A stretch of 53,854 nucleotides of DNA from Bacilli bacterium (GCA_900770645.1 CAAGKY010000044.1:1-53854); one strand, 5' to 3'; positions 33,242-42,722 are shown, numbered from the stretch's first letter. Made by a program: numbers and translations. Notes: generated by a model not told the origin, from the sequence alone.

Positions 33242-34114
33242 CTATTGAAATTCTTCTAATCTAGCTGGAATAACGAATTTTATATTACATGCATCGCAGC
33301 ATTTTCCTGATTGTTTATAAGGTTCAGGATTATTTCCATATCCATCTAATTCTTCACCACAAATACAGCAAACTTCTTTTTTCGACTCTCTTAATGTTTT
33401 ACCATAGATATCTATATCATCAAAATCTAAATCTAATTCATGAATTGATTCATAAATATTCTTGTGAGAAATAGATTCTTCAAATTCAGCTCCAATTATT
33501 CTATCTGCATAAACACGCTTTAATTCTTTTTCTGAAGCTCTTTCAATGTCTATTTTTTCACGTTCTTCTTCATTTTTTACCGCTAATTCATAGTCCATTA
33601 GTTTCATATGATTTTTGTCAAAAAGCATACCGTCTTCATAGAAATATATAATATCTTTAGAAGTAAGTTTTGACACGTCATCGTTATCAACCAAATTATT
33701 TAATGTGTATATTGTACAATCTTGATCATTATACTCAATTAAATAATTAATAATATCTGTTTTTGTGGAACAGAATTTATTAATTGGTCTAATATAGTAT
33801 CTTCTAACATATCTTTTTGCTTCACTTAAGTTTATATTTTCAGACATAGCTACACCTTCTCCTCCTGAACTTTCTGATCCAACTGAGCTAATATTACTAC
33901 CATCTACTCCTGCAGAAGCAAATGTTCCAATTTCTTGACAAATTTTCTCAGCTTCTCTATTAGCCGCAATTTCTCAACTTCCATTTGGCATTCCATCAAA
34001 ACGTTTATTAAACATATTAATATCATGTGCTGGATAGCCTGTTGAATAAGTTACTTTTGGTTTTCTTTTTCTTTTCTTCTTTTTTGCTTCAGTAAATTCG
34101 TTTATATTTTCCAT
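33242..34114 (-). CDS. Unknown protein with C-terminal zinc ribbon (290 aa)
   Basis: 290 residues with one TGA Trp (NGSWEIA). The basic N-terminus (EAKKKKRKRKPKV) is followed by a Ser/Gly stretch, a charged helical middle, and a C-terminal Cys4 ribbon: VCCICGEELDGYG then GKCCDACN at about residues 245-275. This treble-clef-like knuckle occurs in many phage proteins of unknown role. The ATG at 34114 has GAGGAGA upstream; an upstream TTG at 34183 would add 23 residues but has no binding site. It is the first gene below a late-promoter-like element. Confidence 0.6.
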
Positions 34115-34193
34115 TATAAGATTCTCCTCATAAGTGTTTATTTTATAATTAAGACAGTTAAGCTCAGTGAAAGGATAAGCCAAAACTCAACTG

Positions 34194-34214
34194 TCATATA
34201 ATTTAGCAAATAAA
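34194..34214 (-). promoter_or_regulatory. Late-promoter-like element before the 290-residue gene
   Basis: Gene orientation: TTTATTTGCTAAATTATATG, identical to consensus over the core. It overlaps the foot of the terminator at 34212-34244 and is 80 bases above its ATG. Confidence 0.6.
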
Positions 34215-34244
34215 AAGAAAGTTTATCTCTAAACTTTCTTTTTT
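34212..34244 (-). terminator. Terminator after the MoxR/VWA unit
   Basis: A hairpin of AAAGAAAGTTTA pairing with TAAACTTTCTTT closed by a GAGA tetraloop (GNRA type), then a U run on the minus strand. Confidence 0.8.
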
Positions 34245-34249
34245 ACTTT

Positions 34250-34822
34250 TTATTTAAGATTTTGTTGTCTTTGTCATTTTCTAAAATCTGATTCTTCAGA
34301 TTCAGCTTCTGGTTCTTCAAAATCTGAATTAAAAAAATCATCTTTATTGTCATTTTCAGGTTTATCATCGTCAGAGATTAAAATATTAGATAATTCTTCA
34401 ATATGCTCTAATTCTTCATCATTAATGTGCTTTAAAATCTTTTCAGCTTCTGGATAAACTTCATCATCTTTTAATTCATCTAAAGTTTTAGTGTATCCAT
34501 CGATTGCTTCTTTTTCGTCTAAGATTAACTTTGCAATAGCTGTTTCAGCTTTTTCACTTAACTCTTCTTTTAAATTAGAGTCTTTATTTGGAATAACGAT
34601 ATCTTTTTTCTCTAGACTTTGTTGTAATTGTCCTATTGCTATAAGATAAGCATCAAGTAAATCTTCTAAGATTTTTTCAATTTCTTTAGTTCCAGAAAAT
34701 GCTTGTTTTAATCCTGAGATATTAGTCTTTAAGTTGGCTACTTCGTCTCAGCTTTTACTAATAAATCCAGCTACAAAATCAACTGGTAATATTTCTTTTT
34801 TTGCTTCTTTTAAAATTTTCAT
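34250..34822 (-). CDS. Helical ferritin-like protein (190 aa)
   Basis: 190 residues, mostly helix, with two TGA Trp codons. The segment LDEKEAIDGYTKTLDELKDD followed by AEKILKHINDEELEHIEEL has the E ... ExxH spacing of ferritin-like or rubrerythrin-like small domains, although only part of a di-iron site can be seen. The C-terminus is acidic and ends RKWQRQQNLK. AAGGAA precedes the ATG at 34822. It is last in the MoxR/VWA unit, 12 bases after the VWA gene. Iron binding is a guess. Confidence 0.5.
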
Positions 34823-34834
34823 ATTTTTATTTCC

Positions 34835-35794
34835 TTATCTCATTTGGTATTCAAATACAGTTGATCTTAATCTTGTCTTAATATAAGGAACTGCTTTATC
34901 TGCTACTGAACCACACCAAATTCATCAAACACATCCATGAATAGTTATAGGCGAAAGTGTTGAAAAGTCAGTTTGATCATTAAAATCGTCGTCTGTAAAA
35001 ATGATTACGTTATCTGCTCTTGTTTCTTCTATGTGTTTAAGAATTTCTGGAAATGCGCGTGTTCCTCCACCACAAGACTTATCTGCTGCGTCAACTACAC
35101 GGTTAGCAAATCAATAATTTTTAACTTTAAGTTTTTTTCTAGATTGAAGTTGTAATAAATAAGATAGTGCATCAAGTCCTCTTTTTTTATCATTTGAAGT
35201 AAGTGAACCAGATTTATCTCAATACACATTAATTATTGGAACAGCACGTCTTTCAAGATATCCAGAACCAGGCATTAATAAATCTGATTTTGCATAAGTT
35301 GGATTTACTTTAGAGTAAGTATCTTCTGGTTTTGTATTTATAGCAGTTTGTCGTTTCATCGCTTGCTCTAAATCACGAGAAAAGACTGAAAAGTCTTGAA
35401 TTCCTTGCATACTTCTTCCAGAAGCTTCTAGTGCTTTTCTAGCAGCTTCTTGACTAGCTCTAACTCGTTGATTTTCTCTTTCTTCGTTGTCAAATTGAAT
35501 ATTAATTAACTCTTTTTCTATAGCTTTAGGGTCTTTAATTAGATTATTTAATTTATCAATTTTTGCTTGACGAGAAGTTTGATCTTGATTTGGGTCTTGA
35601 GAAGTTGGATCATCAATGTTTGGGTCATTTTTACTTATTATTTCTGAATTTTTTGGTAATTTTAATTGTGGAACGTCTTTAGGTTGATCATCTGGATCTG
35701 AGCTTACTCGAATTTTTCGTTTTCTAGAGTCTAGAATTGTGTTTAGTGCATCTAATGCTCCTTTTTTGCTCATGTCATTTGTTAAATCTAACAT
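34835..35794 (-). CDS. VWA-domain protein (319 aa)
   Basis: 319 residues. The N-terminal 190 residues are polar and Gln/Asp/Lys-rich. The VWA domain follows, with a complete MIDAS first motif at VYWDKSGSLTSND (Trp by TGA), a conserved CGGGT in the middle and IIFTDDDF towards the end. The C-terminus contains CVWWIWCG, with the first two Trp as TGA and the third as TGG. VWA proteins of this kind are adaptors for MoxR-type ATPases, and here the ATPase and a metallopeptidase-like protein are the two genes upstream. AGGAG precedes the ATG at 35794. Confidence 0.8.
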
Positions 35795-35806
35795 AAATAT
35801 TTTCTC

Positions 35807-37090
35807 CTATATCGTAATAATTTTTCCAGATCGTATAGCTGCGATCAATTGATTCAATTCGTCGTCTGAGAAATTTTCGTTGTCAAATCTATCAATTATT
35901 TCATTTCAAGCATTAGCATAATCTATTTTATCTAGTGTTTTTGGATCTAAATTAGACTTATTTGATTGTCCTTGATCTCCTCCAACTTGTCCGTCTTGAC
36001 CACCTTGATTATCTTGTTGACCTGATTGTCCTTGTTGTCCATTTTGTCCTCCAGACTGTTCTTGATTTCCTGTTGAATCATTTGATTGTCCAGATTGACC
36101 GTCTTGATCTCCTGTACCACCATTTCCACCAGAATTTCCTTGTCCACTTTGGCCTTGTTGTCCACCTTGTCCAGATTGGTCTGATTGACCACCTTGTTCA
36201 GATTGTCCTTGTTGACCTTGTTGGCCAGTTTGCCCAGATTGACCGCTTTGACCTCCTTGTTCACCAGACTGACCACTTTGTCCTGATTGACTGTCTTGTC
36301 CTGGTTGACCATTTTGGCCAGGTTGCCCTTGTTGTCCACCTTGATCAGATTGTCCTTGTTGTCCAGGTTGACCTTGTTGACTAGGTACCCCTTGTTGACC
36401 TAATTGATCTTGTTGACCTCCTTGGTCTTGTTGAACAGATTGATTTTGTTGGTCCATAAGTTGTTGAAGTTGATCGAAAAGTTCTTTAGCTTTCTTTATT
36501 TCTTCAGCTCGTTTTTCAATTAATTTATCTAGTAGTTCTTCATAAGTTAAATTTATTCATTCTGGATGTTGATCACTTAAAATAAGACCTCCAATAACTT
36601 TACCACTTCTAGTCATATTTCTAACAACTTGTTTATCATGATCATCATATCCTGCTTGAGATAAATCATAGTCTGCTGCAATATTACTTATTTCGTAGAT
36701 AGAGTATCCTCTAAAAGTTTGTCTTCAGTTCGGGTCTTTTTTAATTAGATAGTCTTCGAAACGTCTAGAGTGTACAAGTAGAAAGTGTAATAGCTCATGA
36801 CGAACTAATACACTTAATTGTTGCATCATTTTTTCTCTATCTGCTTCACTCGCAAAACTATCTTCCTCGACCATCGCTGGATTTATTACCATTTCTGCGC
36901 GATCTTCAAACATCGCAGCTACTTCGATACGCTCACCACGATATACATCTGCAATAATAAAATCAATATCTTGTAGTCTATCTGCGTATGTTACGTAACC
37001 TTCTTTTCGTAAATATAAGTCAATTTCTCTTTTTCAAGATTCTGCAGAACGCTTTTCTGCTTCAGTTAGTTTTGTTCGTGTTCTTTTCAT
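35807..37090 (-). CDS. HExxH metallopeptidase-like protein with Gln/Gly repeat tail (427 aa)
   Basis: 427 residues with four TGA and no TGG Trp codons. Residues about 97-101 form RHELLHFLLVH, an HExxH zinc motif with a further His, as in the DUF2201-type metallopeptidase domains that accompany VWA and MoxR proteins. A helical segment follows to about residue 210. Residues about 212-377 are a low-complexity repeat of GQ, GQS, GQP and QQG units, and the last 40 residues are an ordinary acidic segment (DNENFSDDELNQLI). GGAGAG precedes the ATG at 37090. It is located between the MoxR and VWA genes. Catalysis is not proven. Confidence 0.75.
35965..36445 (-). repeat. Gln/Gly-rich coding repeat
   Basis: About 480 bases of degenerate 9- to 12-base units coding for GQxGQ and QQGQ. 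In the transcript they are CAA-GGA-type codons. Every frame is open over part of it because of the repeat composition. Likely prone to length change by slippage. Confidence 0.8.
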
Positions 37091-37108
37091 ATTACTATCT
37101 CTCCAAAA

Positions 37109-38395
37109 CTAATTTCCTCGTAGTTCATCTGCGAACTTGTCTAAAAGAATTTCTGCTTCAAGTGCTGCTTTAACTGTAACATTTGAATGTTGTCCATTTC
37201 CAAAAACTCTATTTCCAACAATAGGTTTATCTACATATGAAGATAAAATACCCTCAAACATAGTTATGTCATCTTTACCTAAACCTGATTCATATCTAAT
37301 TACGTCTAAGAAGTCTGCTTTTGTTCCGTTACATCTATCTAAAAATAAAGTGAATGAACGATAATTTAGATAGTTATATACTTTTCCTTGGTCTGCACCG
37401 TCATTAAATTTCTTTCTAACTGTAGCAGCGTCATTGAATTTAAATCTACTGCTTTTTAAGATTTCAGTCATTAGATTTCTTTGCCCTGCATACACTTTAT
37501 AATCTTCTTCTGATAAAGGTAATTGTAGAATTTTATCATATAAGTTATCTAGCATCATAAAAAATTCTTTTTTATCAGCCTCTTGCTCAACAACAACTCC
37601 ATGTCTAGATACCATTGCTGGGTCAATTAAGTCAGCATCTGGGAAAATATCATCAGCTGGGTTAATTGCGACAACTGAGAAAAGAATATTTTTAAATTGT
37701 TTAGTTGTTTTTGTTTGACCAGTTACTGGGTCTTCGATAAACGCAGGTATTTGATGAGAATTAATTAAGTCTAATAATGATCCACGAATTCGTCCATTTG
37801 CTCTATTGATTTCATCTAAAAATAGTATTGTGTATTCATATCCATTGTCGTCTATACTATCTCAATATGAAGACGCGATTGGAGCTTGAGTATATTCACC
37901 AGTTTTAGGGTTTTGCTTAGGATATGGAATACCACCAACTGTTGCTTGGTCTAAACTCTTAGCATCACATTCAAATAAGTAGATATTATGTTCTCTACAA
38001 AATTCTTTTACAATTGATGTTTTACCAAATCCAGCTAGTCCATAAATAAGGACATTTGGAAAGTTTTTGCTATCGCCAGCATTTTTCTTTCTTAGAGCAG
38101 TATCTAAAGATCTTTGTAAAATTCTCTTTAATTTTTGTGGTTGAGCTGTTCCATATGGATTTCTAATAAGTTTAGTGATTTGCTGAACTTGTGTCGCAGC
38201 TGCAGTAGCTGCAGTTGTATCTATTGCTACTCCGGCATCTTTAGCACCAGTTGCCATATCTGCTACAATATCTACTTTAGTTGAGTCCTCTAAGTCTAAT
38301 TCAGTATTAACGCTTTTTACATTTAGGTCCTTTAAAAGCTCATTTGGATCTTGTACTTCTTCTATTAGAGGTATAGTTTTTTTGATAATTTTCAT
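37109..38395 (-). CDS. MoxR-type AAA+ ATPase (428 aa)
   Basis: 428 residues with one TGA Trp (SSYWDS). After a 90-residue N-terminal region the AAA+ core has Walker A YGLAGFGKTS at about 117-125, Walker B TILFLDEINRA at about 185-195, sensor 1 SVVAINPADD and an arginine-finger segment VSRHGVVVEQ. The form LFLDEINRA with the following GSLLDL is typical of MoxR/RavA ATPases, which remodel or load cofactors with VWA partners. AAAGGAG precedes the ATG at 38395. It is second in a unit with the metallopeptidase-like and VWA genes. Confidence 0.85.
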
Positions 38396-38414
38396 TTTAA
38401 GTTTTCTCCTTTTA

Positions 38415-39437
38415 TTAATCTAAGAATTCGTAAAATTTTTCAAACATCTTTTTAGCAGCTTCTTCTGGGCTAATTTCTAAGCTTTCTTCTATTACGTTTT
38501 CTACTTCTTCATTTAAATCGAAAGCTCTAATTATACATTTACCTAAATTAGTATTTATAGCAAAATATCCATTTGATTCAGCTTTCTTGCGCACAACATC
38601 TAAAGGTCCAGAATATGCACCTGAATTAACGATTTTTTGCATGAATTCAGTTGCTTCTGCTTGTGTTTCAAAAAAGCAAGTAATATCTCCCCAGTTATTG
38701 CTGTTTCCAACAAATACTTTGTTTGTTCCATTAATCTCTGCATTTGGATTTACAGGTTTTATATACGCTCTTATTGGCTTTTTACTTGGAGTTACTGTAT
38801 CTCTAATAAAGAATACGTCTGTTCCTTTTACTGTAAACTTATCTCCAGGTTTACTAATCATATCTCTTGCTACAGAAGATAATTGTCCACGATTTTGATA
38901 CTTACCAGAACCGCTAGTTGTACTAGTAGAAGGTCTCTTAGGTGTAGTATTAGTTTGTGTAGACGAAGTTGTTGATCCACTAGATGAAGTCTTATATTGA
39001 GTTGCAAAGCATTCAAAGTCCCAAAGTGCTTTTCCTAAATAAGATTTCTTAAAGTAATCTACTCTATAAGATGTAGTTGAAGTGTCATCCCAATAAATTT
39101 CATTTACTTTACACATCCAAGCAAGTGCGTTAGCAACAAACTCTGGAATCATTTGAATTTCAGTACGATCTTTAGTAGTTTGATCTTTATAGTTATACAC
39201 ATATTTCATTATATCTTCAAATTGAACGTTTGAATCATCAAATTTTCGATCTACGATTTGTCTATACAGTGTTTTGCATGCAGCAGCTAATAAGTCAGAA
39301 GATAAGTCACCAGGAGTTACTAATGTTACTAACAAAGGGTCTTCCGCAGCTAAAGATTTACCTTTTGCACATGGAAAGAATACGTCTCTAAGCCATCCTT
39401 TACTTCTTTCTAAAATTTTAGGATCTAAGGTTTTCAT
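38415..39437 (-). CDS. Unknown protein of the MoxR/VWA unit (340 aa)
   Basis: 340 residues with five TGG and no TGA Trp codons, unlike its neighbours. An N-terminal helical domain (ERSKGWLRDVFFPCAKGKSL to about residue 150) is joined by a Ser/Thr-rich linker (residues about 150-175) to a mixed domain with PGDKFTVKGTDVFFIRDT and a short helical C-terminus. The ATG at 39437 has AAAGGAG upstream; an upstream start would read into the promoter-like element. It is first in the unit. No family is recognised; it may be a substrate or a partner of the MoxR ATPase. Confidence 0.6.
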   Translation of the reverse strand: MKTLDPKILERSKGWLRDVFFPCAKGKSLAAEDPLLVTLVTPGDLSSDLLAAACKTLYRQIVDRKFDDSNVQFEDIMKYVYNYKDQTTKDRTEIQMIPEFVANALAWMCKVNEIYWDDTSTTSYRVDYFKKSYLGKALWDFECFATQYKTSSSGSTTSSTQTNTTPKRPSTSTTSGSGKYQNRGQLSSVARDMISKPGDKFTVKGTDVFFIRDTVTPSKKPIRAYIKPVNPNAEINGTNKVFVGNSNNWGDITCFFETQAEATEFMQKIVNSGAYSGPLDVVRKKAESNGYFAINTNLGKCIIRAFDLNEEVENVIEESLEISPEEAAKKMFEKFYEFLD

Positions 39438-39493
39438 TTTTATGTCTCCTTTATCTATTCGATTAATTATTGGGTTATTTCTACGAGAAATAT

Positions 39494-39514
39494 TCAATTA
39501 ATTTAGCAAATATT
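39494..39514 (-). promoter_or_regulatory. Late-promoter-like element before the MoxR/VWA unit
   Basis: Gene orientation: AATATTTGCTAAATTAATTG, 57 bases above the ATG of the 340-residue gene. There is no terminator hairpin between it and the topoisomerase gene, so upstream transcripts probably read through. Confidence 0.6.
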
Positions 39515-39527
39515 CTTCTCATATATA

Positions 39528-41348
39528 TTAATTTATACCGATTATTCCACGACATTCTGGATATTGTGTACAACCGTAGAATAGCTTGCCAAATCTACTT
39601 CTTCGTATTTGCATTTTTGCTCCACAAATTGGGCAAATCTTCTCTTCTTGCTCAACTTCTTCAGTATTTTCCTCTATTGTTTTAGTTAATTCTTTATAGA
39701 AGGTATCTAAAAAATTTGTTTTATTTAATTTATTTTCTGCAATTAAGTCTAATTGCTCTTCCATTGTCTTAGTATAACTTAAATTAATAATATTTGAGAA
39801 TGAACGATCTAAAAATTCTGACAATTGTGTACCTTTAAGAGTTGGAACAATTTTTTTATCAATTATCTCAGCATAACCACGTGTCGGACTTAGAACTGTA
39901 TCAATTATTCCAGCATAAGTTGATGGACGTCCTATCCCAGTATCCTTTAGCTTAGCTACTAATGAAGCTTCAGTAAATCTTGCAGGAGGAGTTGTTTGTT
40001 TTTTAATATCGTCTAATTCACAATCTTGTAAGATTTCATCAATTTCAAAAGTTTCTCTTACTACTTTTTCTTCATGCTCTTCGTTTTTATAGATTTGTCT
40101 ATATCCTTCATAAATAAGTTCATTAGAAGTGAACACAAATTTTTGATCATTATTATAAATATTATAATTTGTCTCAGCTATCTTAGCGTTTGGAAAACAC
40201 GAAGCAATTGTACGTTGCCAAATAATTTTATAAACTTTTTGATTTAAATTATTTTTATCTTTCTTATTAAACTCTTCAGGAGTCAATGAAATATTCGTTA
40301 CACGTAAACACTCATGTCCATCTTGTTCAGTTCCAGATTTTTTTCCTTTTCTCGGTTCAGTAAAAATATCGCCATAATTTGAATTAATGTAAGTTTTTAC
40401 TTCTTCTAAAAAGTCTTTTGACATTTCAGTCGAATCAGTACGCATATAAGTAATTCTTCCAGCTTCAAAAAGTTTTTGTGCAATTGACATAGCATCTTTG
40501 ACCTTTAATCCCATAACGTTTGCAATTTCTTGCTGATAAGATACAGTAGTAAAAGGTGGTTTTGGAGATTCTTGCTTTTCTTTTTTATCTATACTTTTAA
40601 TAATAAAATCAGAACTACACTTATGTTTTACAACTTTAACCTCAGCTAATGATTTTAAATGTTGAATATTTTCTTCGTCTGTTCCAACATATTTAGCTCT
40701 AAAGTCATTTCCATTTTTAATAAAGTTTAAATATAAGTCATAGTATGTTTCTGGAATAAACTCTAATATTTCTCTTTCTCTATCTACAATTAATTTTAGA
40801 GCAGCTGATTGACAACGACCTACTGATTTTGCGCCTACATAATTTCGAGCAACTGGTGAAATAGAGTATCCAACTAATTTATCCAAAGCCATTCTTGCAT
40901 GCGCCGCATCAACTAAGTACTCATTTAGTGAGATTGGATTCTCAATAGCTTTAACTATTGCTTTTGGTGTAATTTCATGAGTAATAGCTCTAAAATATTT
41001 TCCAGGCTTTAGTGTTAAAAATTTAATTAACGATCATGCAATTGCTTCTCCTTCTCTATCAGGGTCGGTCATCACAAATACATAGTCTGAAGCTTTTGCT
41101 AAATCGCTTAATTTTTTTACTATTTCTTTTTTGTCATCTGAAATGGCTATATTCATTCTAAAGTCTTCTTCTGGAAAAATTCCAGTATTCTTAAAACTAG
41201 TCCTATTATCTTTTAGACTACTAATATGTCCAACAGACGCAGATACAATTACTTTGTTATATCCAGCAGCTTTTAAATATTTCGTAACTGATGAAACTTT
41301 GTTTGGTGATTCTACAATAACTAATATATTATTATTCTTTAAGTCCAT
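39528..41348 (-). CDS. topA: DNA topoisomerase I, type IA (606 aa)
   Basis: Type IA topoisomerase relaxing negative supercoils. TOPRIM: ILVIVESPNKVSSVTKYL at the N-terminus and VMTDPDREGEAIA ending at residue 104; the next codon is TGA at 41034-41036, where TopA has an invariant Trp, so TGA=Trp is directly supported. Active-site region AGRITYMRTDSTEM with Tyr near residue 300. The C-terminus has one Cys4 zinc finger (KICPICGAKMQIRRS then FYGCTQYPECRG). The length is shorter than the 865 residues of E. coli TopA because other C-terminal fingers are missing. The ATG at 41348 overlaps the RHH gene; a GTG at 41363 is possible. Confidence 0.93.
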
Positions 41349-41511
41349 CTTTATTCTTCTCACTTATCTCTTTTATCTCTTCAGCTAATGTTTCTTCTAA
41401 TACTTTTCTAATTCACTTAGAGATAGACAATCTTTCGACGAAAGCTTTTTGTCTGATTGCTTCTTTTAATGTTTCAGATATCTCTAAACTAATCATTGTT
41501 TTTTTATCCAT
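41332..41511 (-). CDS. Small ribbon-helix-helix protein overlapping topA (59 aa)
   Basis: 59 residues, MDKKTMISLEISETLKEAIR, then LSISKWIRKVLEETLAEEI, with Trp encoded by TGA. The strand-helix-helix layout matches Arc/CopG-type DNA-binding proteins, and a second such protein opens the tail operon. AAAGGAG precedes the ATG at 41511. The last 17 bases overlap the start of topA, so the two are coupled, and it may regulate this unit. Confidence 0.6.
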
Positions 41512-41537
41512 TAAAAGATTCTCCTTTCTGTAGACTA

Positions 41538-42263
41538 TTATTTTTTAGCTTTTCTTTCATATTTTTTTAGAGCTCTACGTTGTTTATAATTTAAATGAGG
41601 CTTTTTCTCTTCTTCATATACCGCAACTTTACCATTAATGACCATCTCTGATAATTTTAATTCTTGATAAACACTTTTAGAAATTTCATTTGAGTTAATT
41701 TCTTCTTCTAGTTTACTAAGCTTAATATTGACATATTGTTTCCAGATTTCGCAATATTCTGCCAATTCTTCTTCGGATGCAGTCACTAATGAGCCATCTA
41801 ACTCGACATCTGATTCTAATCCTAAGTCACTTGGTAATACACCATCTAGTAGCTGAATCATTTGATCAAAAATTCTAGCTGCTCCATCCAATAGCTTATT
41901 GTCTTCATAAACAAAATCTTGATTAGTATAAATAAATGTAACTTCTTTCGGTCTACCAATTAAATACTCTTTTCCAGGAATACTCAAGAAAATTTCTGGT
42001 GCGATTACTAGACCTGATTTCTTTGTAATAATTGGATTAATGAAAAATTTAAGTGTCTCATTAAAGCGTATTCCAAAAATTCGTTTGTTAATACCAATTT
42101 GAGGAGCTGCTAATGCAATTACATTAGGATTTTGCTCAAATACGCTGGTCAACTGTGCTAAAATTTCTTTTCCTTCTTCTAAGTGTTGCCCATCTTTATC
42201 AATAAACTTAAGTGGCTCACTAGGCTCACGCAATTTTTCTAAATCTTTTATAATTCTTTCCAT
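41538..42263 (-). CDS. Peptide-deformylase-like protein lacking catalytic residues (241 aa)
   Basis: 241 residues. Peptide deformylases have three motifs: GLAAPQIG, EGCLS and HEIDH. Here the first is kept (IALAAPQIGI near residue 50), the second reads PEIFLSIPG (Cys replaced by Phe) near 90, and the third, in the context ARIFDQMIQLLDGVL at 127-141, has Gln-Met-Ile-Gln-Leu where His-Glu-Ile-Asp-His is expected. All three metal ligands and the catalytic Glu are lost while the surrounding fold is retained, so it is probably a non-catalytic binder. The C-terminus is a basic tail. AAAGGAG precedes the ATG at 42263. One TGG, no TGA. Confidence 0.7.
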   Translation of the reverse strand: MERIIKDLEKLREPSEPLKFIDKDGQHLEEGKEILAQLTSVFEQNPNVIALAAPQIGINKRIFGIRFNETLKFFINPIITKKSGLVIAPEIFLSIPGKEYLIGRPKEVTFIYTNQDFVYEDNKLLDGAARIFDQMIQLLDGVLPSDLGLESDVELDGSLVTASEEELAEYCEIWKQYVNIKLSKLEEEINSNEISKSVYQELKLSEMVINGKVAVYEEEKKPHLNYKQRRALKKYERKAKK

Positions 42264-42269
42264 TATAAT

Positions 42270-42310
42270 TCTCCTTTATAATATATAATACATTAAATTT
42301 AGCGAAATTA
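42270..42310 (-). promoter_or_regulatory. Composite promoter region before the deformylase-like gene
   Basis: It contains a divergent late-type core (TTTCGCTAAATTTAATG at 42292-42310) and, just below it, a TATTATATATTATA stretch like the TATAAT-type elements. Either or both could serve this unit. Confidence 0.45.
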
Positions 42311-42336
42311 ATAATTTAATAATTTATTAATTTATT

Positions 42337-42365
42337 AAAAAAAGTAGGATTTAACCTACTTTTTT
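42337..42365 (-). terminator. Terminator after the SbcCD-containing unit
   Basis: A hairpin of AAAAAGTAGG pairing with CCTACTTTTT around TTAAAT, followed by a U run on the minus strand. The TAG of the 118-residue gene is in the stem. Confidence 0.75.
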
Positions 42366-42712
42366 ATTTCGACGATTGCATCTTTAAAATGTTTTAAAAC
42401 GTTTGTGTTTTCATCGATAACATTTTTCGAAGTAGCTTTGTTCTCTTCAAAGTAATTCTCAAGCTTTGAGTTTTGACCTCTATATTTGTTATGTTTTGAT
42501 TTACGTTTCGGTAAATTTAGTAAGTGCATTATATAAGATAATCTATCTAAATTTTCTTTAACGATAAAAATATCTTTTTTAACTTCTTCTAATCTATCTT
42601 CAGTAATATATCCATCTTTTAAAGCTTCTTCAAAATCTACAATATCTTCTTTCATTTCAAGATATTGATTTAATACATCATAATAATATTGTTTAACATC
42701 AATTATTGCCAT
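42356..42712 (-). CDS. Unknown small protein (118 aa)
   Basis: 118 residues, helical, MAIIDVKQYYYDVLNQYLEM, followed by a heptad-like segment (EDRLEEVKKDIFIVKENLDRL) and a basic region. No Trp, no metal site. The ATG at 42712 has AGGAG upstream; a farther ATG has no site. It is last in the unit. A small DNA- or protein-binding accessory of the early region is possible. Confidence 0.55.
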   Translation of the reverse strand: MAIIDVKQYYYDVLNQYLEMKEDIVDFEEALKDGYITEDRLEEVKKDIFIVKENLDRLSYIMHLLNLPKRKSKHNKYRGQNSKLENYFEENKATSKNVIDENTNVLKHFKDAIVEIKK

Positions 42713-42722
42713 CTTATTTCTC

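Noticed and set aside
34114..34183. N-terminal extension of the 290-residue protein to a TT
   Set aside because: The TTG at 34183 lacks a binding site; the ATG at 34114 has a strong GAGGAGA site.
35962..36384. Long open frames on both strands across the Gln/Gly repeat
   Set aside because: They arise from the repeat composition, lack binding sites and give implausible Val/Leu/Asp or Asn/Lys strings.
35965..36445. CRISPR-like array
   Set aside because: Units are degenerate, coding and without unique spacers of fixed length.
39528..41348. TGA read as glycine (code 25)
   Set aside because: At positions where the family is known, such as the TopA GEAIAW site and the InlB LTAKW end, Trp is expected, not Gly.
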